Positions 37,528-39,650 of a stretch of 39,650 nt of DNA are shown here, piece by piece. How positions within the stretch are numbered: the first letter of the stretch is position 1; each line of letters begins with the position of its first letter. Under the pieces are notes generated by a model. It saw nothing but the letters and a program-made list of their open reading frames with translations. It had not been told where the DNA came from and searched no databases. Origin of the DNA: a virus; the IMG/VR virus record IMGVR_UViG_3300046616_000204, positions 1 to 39,650 of that record. The stretch is one strand, 5' to 3'. The position numbers and the translations under genes are program-made.

Positions 37528-37745
37528 GATGCCACCTGTTCCTGATTGTTGAGATTGATCCGGTGCTGTTCTGGCGCCCAGAGCGTCGTCCAAGAGACCC
37601 AGACGACGACCACGCACCACATGGTTGCCAAAGCGTGGTTTAGAACGTTCCGCATCCGCTGCCTCTCAGCCTCATGCCTGGCATTGATGGCTGCTACACG
37701 GGCTATGGTGTCTGATGCGGAGGTGATGTCAGAATGGAAGGTCAT
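37515..37745 (-). CDS. Small membrane protein (76 aa)
   Basis: One hydrophobic helix at about 41-56 (TMWCVVVVWVSWTTLW) after a helical charged N-terminus, and a polar tail. GAGGAG precedes ATG 37745, which overlaps the upstream stop. It overlaps Gp157 by 13 bases. Possibly an early inner-membrane protein acting in exclusion or host takeover; function unknown. Confidence 0.65.
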   Translation of the reverse strand: MTFHSDITSASDTIARVAAINARHEAERQRMRNVLNHALATMWCVVVVWVSWTTLWAPEQHRINLNNQEQVASWRK

Positions 37746-37960
37746 TCGCCCAACTCCTCTATCATCTCGTCGATATCGGCCTTGGAAGCCTCCAGAGAGG
37801 CAGAGCAGCCGCAGCGACGGTCATTGCTATCGGGAGCGCCGTCAAAGTCGTCGTGCCACCAGTCCCAGTCGACGCCCATGGACGCAGGGACAGGCTTGGG
37901 ATTGAAGCGGATCCAGTAGCCGCGGTGAGGGATACGATCACGCATAGGAGGGAAGGTCAT
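37742..37960 (-). CDS. Hypothetical acidic protein (72 aa)
   Basis: MTFPPMRDRIPHRGYWIRFN, with Trp/Asp-rich middle (DWDWWHDDFDGAPDSNDRR) and an acidic helix at the end. Strong GGGAGGG upstream of ATG 37960, which overlaps the HNH-AP2 stop by four bases. Such charge suggests a DNA-mimic or a protein-binding role, but that is speculative. Confidence 0.65.
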   Translation of the reverse strand: MTFPPMRDRIPHRGYWIRFNPKPVPASMGVDWDWWHDDFDGAPDSNDRRCGCSASLEASKADIDEMIEELGE

Positions 37961-38529
37961 GAAACCCTCCCATGATTTTCATGGAACCCGTAAAATCGCT
38001 CTGCCTTTTTTCTGGCCGCAATAGCGTCGGGCTTCTCGGAGAAATATCCTAGGTGAACGCGAGCGTCGCAAACACGTATCGTGGCAATCCATTTTCGAAC
38101 TTGCTTCTTGTAACATACCCCTGGTACGCCACTCGTGTTCTTACGATATAGTTTAAGGTTTCTCGCGTTTTCGAGGGCCGTAGCTTGGCGTAGGTTAATC
38201 AAACGGTTGTCCGACCTGTCGCCGTTGATGTGGTCTAGAAAGTTCTCTGGCCAAAATCCCGTGTGCATGCACCAAATGACCCTGTGGGCCATAAAAGGCA
38301 CACTGAGTACGCATCCAGTTAGATAACCGTGTTTGGTTTTGTGATTGAGAGCTTCTTTCCCGGCATGCTTCACATTCCAGCTGCTGCATATGCGTACAGC
38401 CGAATACTTTTTTGATGCCGAGAAGCTGTCCGGTGTTCTCTGTTTCCAATAAAGGAGCCCTGTGTCCTCCTTGTATTCAAGGAGCAAATTTAGGTCGGCG
38501 CTTGTAAGGTTTTTTTCTTTTTCACGCAT
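37957..38529 (-). CDS. HNH-AP2 homing endonuclease
   Basis: A 190-residue protein. MAHRVIWCMHTGFWPENFLD begins the HNH core; DHINGDRSDNRLINLRQATA supplies His, Asn and the DNA contacts. The C-terminal AP2-type DNA-binding domain is visible in SGVPGVCYKKQVRKWIATIR and LGYFSEKPDAIAARKKAE. Base composition is lower in GC (38101-38160: 25 of 60) than neighbouring genes, fitting an independent mobile gene. ATG 38529 overlaps the 53-residue gene by 8 bases. Confidence 0.87.
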   Translation of the reverse strand: MREKEKNLTSADLNLLLEYKEDTGLLYWKQRTPDSFSASKKYSAVRICSSWNVKHAGKEALNHKTKHGYLTGCVLSVPFMAHRVIWCMHTGFWPENFLDHINGDRSDNRLINLRQATALENARNLKLYRKNTSGVPGVCYKKQVRKWIATIRVCDARVHLGYFSEKPDAIAARKKAERFYGFHENHGRVS

Positions 38530-38683
38530 ATCCACACCAATCGGATTTGAGATGATCCACAACCTCCTGCCATCCTGCTCGGTCGGCTTCGTCCTTGGCT
38601 TTAGCTAGGTGCTCTTCGGCGTGGCGGAGTAGGGCGTTGTGCATGGTGAAGTCTTCGGGCTCAGGAGTGGGTGAGGTGGTCAT
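38522..38683 (-). CDS. 53-residue early protein
   Basis: MTTSPTPEPEDFTMHNALLR, 53 residues, mostly one long helix (LLRHAEEHLAKAKDEADRAG) and a WCGYA end. Its ATG overlaps the previous stop (ATGA) and its stop overlaps the HNH-AP2 start. Coding by the chain of overlaps; function unknown. Confidence 0.6.
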   Translation of the reverse strand: MTTSPTPEPEDFTMHNALLRHAEEHLAKAKDEADRAGWQEVVDHLKSDWCGYA

Positions 38684-38943
38684 TCCGCCGCCTCCCTGAA
38701 ATGATGTTGAAGGCGACTTGCTTCGTTGTGCCCAGTGAAGCTCTCGACGTCCGTACGGCGCATGAGGCGCTGGAACGTGAAGACTTCGCCTCCGAAGCTG
38801 CGCATGTCGCGCACTGCGTCCTGGCGTTCTTCATATTCCCAAGCCATCTCAGGATCGGTCGTCCATTCGCAGCCTCTATCGAGGTAAAACGTCGTGCCGT
38901 TTCGGCTGCATTTCTCGACATTCCAGCGTGTTACGAGTGCCAT
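38680..38943 (-). CDS. Hypothetical protein (87 aa)
   Basis: MALVTRWNVEKCSRNGTTFY, 87 residues, alternating strands and helices, with EMAWEYEERQDAVRDMRSFG in the middle. ATG 38943 shares a base with the previous stop (TGATG); GTG 38946 is an alternative. Second gene of the leftward operon. No family recognised. Confidence 0.65.
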   Translation of the reverse strand: MALVTRWNVEKCSRNGTTFYLDRGCEWTTDPEMAWEYEERQDAVRDMRSFGGEVFTFQRLMRRTDVESFTGHNEASRLQHHFREAAE

Positions 38944-39113
38944 CACGCACCTACTTCGCTGTAGATTACGCGGACGACAGAACCGAATGCTGGCGTGATG
39001 TCAGCCAGCACTTTCTTGTCAGGGCTTAGCCAGCGGCCATTCTCAAGTTTACGGAAATCACTCTTGCGAAGATGGTCTATCGCTAAGTTCTGCGTATCGA
39101 AGTGAATAACCAT
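38943..39113 (-). CDS. First gene of leftward early operon (56 aa)
   Basis: MVIHFDTQNLAIDHLRKSDF, 56 residues with a helix, a short turn (RKLENGRWLSPDKKV) and a final strand pair (SVVRVIYSEVG). GAGGGTGAGG precedes ATG 39113. It is the first gene after PL, 80 bases downstream of its -10, the position of lambda N-type regulators, although no arginine-rich N-like motif is present. Confidence 0.65.
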   Translation of the reverse strand: MVIHFDTQNLAIDHLRKSDFRKLENGRWLSPDKKVLADITPAFGSVVRVIYSEVGA

Positions 39114-39193
39114 TGCCTCACCCTCTGTTCGATGCCGATCGACGTTTCGCTTTGTCCCTTTCGGGCGGTCAGTCGTCGTTGGCTGATGGAATT

Positions 39194-39222
39194 GTTGTAG
39201 CTAATATCGCTACAGAAGTAAA
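39194..39222 (-). promoter_or_regulatory. PL promoter with operator in its spacer
   Basis: On the minus strand TTTACT (39217-39222) and TACAAC (39194-39199) are 17 bases apart. The interval holds GTAGCTAATATCGCTAC (39197-39213), a palindrome with the same arms as the PR operator. This is the only upstream signal for the long leftward operon starting at 39113. Occupation by the repressor would silence recombination and integration genes. Confidence 0.7.
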
Positions 39223-39240
39223 GAGGGGTGAATGTGAAAT

Positions 39241-39257
39241 GTTGCGATGATCGCTAC
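39241..39257. promoter_or_regulatory. Best operator palindrome upstream of PL
   Basis: GTTGCGATGATCGCTAC is a near-perfect 17-bp palindrome, differing in one arm base from GTAGCGATNATCGCTAC. It lies 44 bases upstream of the operator within PL (centre to centre), about two to four helical turns, so cooperative repressor binding is likely. Confidence 0.7.
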
Positions 39258-39267
39258 GCAATATTGC

Positions 39268-39275
39268 ATCGCTAC
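39268..39275. promoter_or_regulatory. Operator half-site upstream of PL
   Basis: ATCGCTAC, a complete half-site with a poor partner arm. It makes the third element of the PL array, parallel to the half-sites of the repressor-Cro region. Confidence 0.5.
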
Positions 39276-39300
39276 GAATCATAGCGTATAAAATGAGAAA

Positions 39301-39330
39301 GCCCTCCGAAGCGGTCATGCTCCGAAGGGC
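39301..39330. terminator. Imperfect 12-bp hairpin
   Basis: GCCCTCCGAAGC (39301-39312) pairs with GCTCCGAAGGGC (39319-39330) with two mismatched or wobble positions and a 6-base loop. On the minus strand it is followed by a T-rich stretch, so it would terminate leftward transcription arriving from the gap. It insulates the PL operator region from upstream transcription. Confidence 0.55.
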
Positions 39331-39336
39331 CAAGCG

Positions 39337-39370
39337 GTGGCGGTTTTGACTGGGGAGTTTTACCCGCCAC
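39337..39370. other. 7-bp inverted repeat, 20-base loop
   Basis: GTGGCGG (39337-39343) and CCGCCAC (39364-39370) form a GC-rich stem. Near the preceding hairpin, it adds to a cluster of structured DNA. Function unknown. Confidence 0.45.
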
Positions 39371-39523
39371 AAGAGACGCAAATGTTATACAATAACGTTG
39401 CAGTCTCCGCAACCGAAAACCCTCCCAACGGGTTGCCGATCCTTCGAAAATCGGGGCTTACGTGCAGGTTTCGTCGCGAGTTTTCGGGCCAAATTTGCAT
39501 ATGGACAGCATGAGACAGACTGT
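39371..39523. other. Non-coding region with many short inverted repeats
   Basis: I find no gene. Inverted repeats include GTTAT-ACA-ATAAC (39384-39396), GTTGC (39397-39401) with GCAAC (39409-39413), and CCGAAAAC (39413-39420) with GTTTTCGG (39480-39487), which encloses CCGAT/ATCGG. TATACAAT at 39386-39393 could be a -10 box. On the circle this joins bases 1-231, giving about 380 bases without a gene: a candidate small RNA, leader or origin. Confidence 0.4.
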
Positions 39524-39650
39524 GCGGGCTTTCAGAGACAGCCTTACCCGCTCCGCAAGGGCAGGGGATAAACGCAGAACAAGGTGAGGAGCTGCTTTTG
39601 CAGGTCTAGCCAGGAGTGACGGCCCCTTACGTGACCTACGCGAGCCGGGG
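39524..39650. repeat. Terminal direct repeat, right copy
   Basis: Exact copy of bases 1-127. It is best removed when the sequence is treated as a circle. Confidence 0.95.

Noticed and set aside
39169-39381. 70-codon minus-strand frame across the PL region
   Set aside because: It covers the operator array, the promoter and two hairpins, and has no ribosome-binding site. Regulatory DNA explains the interval better.
39430-39460. tRNA T-arm-like sequence around TTCGAAA
   Set aside because: The flanking arms give a 9-base loop rather than 7, and no acceptor or anticodon arms fit. No tRNA gene was found in the window.
1-39650. CRISPR array or insertion sequence
   Set aside because: No regularly spaced repeats, no transposase and no terminal inverted repeats of that kind were seen.

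Overview
The window looks like a complete, circularly closed genome of a temperate, P22-like podovirus of a Rhizobiales host. The first 127 bases recur exactly as the last 127 (39524-39650), so the unit is about 39,523 bp. No flanking host DNA is visible. P22-type morphogenesis is indicated by the portal, coat, gp4-like adaptor and gp10-like tail proteins. A tyrosine integrase and a LexA/CI-type repressor make it temperate. DUF982 and DUF1515 proteins and a Ros/MucR-type zinc-finger protein point to Rhizobium, Sinorhizobium, Agrobacterium or relatives.

Layout. Positions 1-2,600 hold a non-coding leader, a Ros/MucR-like regulator, an Arc-like repressor with a nearby palindrome, and the CI-like repressor. 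From 2,656 a rightward promoter (PR) drives a Cro-like gene and an overlapping early operon to 9,525. That operon encodes a DEDD exonuclease, a PPP phosphatase, cytosine and NPPY-type DNA methyltransferases, a RusA-like resolvase, and replication genes ending in a protein with only a DnaA domain IV. Positions 9,526-9,760 are a structured non-coding gap. The late operon then runs rightward: terminase, portal, scaffold, coat, a glycosyltransferase, head-tail connectors, ejection proteins, a virion lysozyme-like protein and a fibre. Positions 29,580-30,888 are the lysis genes. From 39,113 a leftward early operon of about 19 tightly overlapping genes runs down to 31,799. It carries recombination genes (Gp157, RecT), three HNH nucleases, an ASCH protein, an excisionase-like protein and the integrase.

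Control. A 17-bp palindrome, GTAGCGATNATCGCTAC, or half-sites of it, lies in PR, at the repressor promoter and in the leftward promoter PL. This gives a lambda-like switch with one operator family. The repressor keeps the LexA autocleavage residues. The -10 boxes of both repressor and Cro lie 6-8 bases before their start codons, which suggests leaderless mRNAs.

Accessory genes. Two insertions run against the late operon. At 24,341-24,714 a two-gene cassette encodes a secreted 4-Cys protein and a 44-residue membrane protein, placed like the exclusion/immunity genes of P22. At 27,290-29,455 an AT-richer gene encodes a fused GT-B glycosyltransferase and FkbM methyltransferase, a strong candidate for prophage-encoded alteration of the host's surface polysaccharide. 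Several genes under 60 codons, easily missed, fill the early operons.
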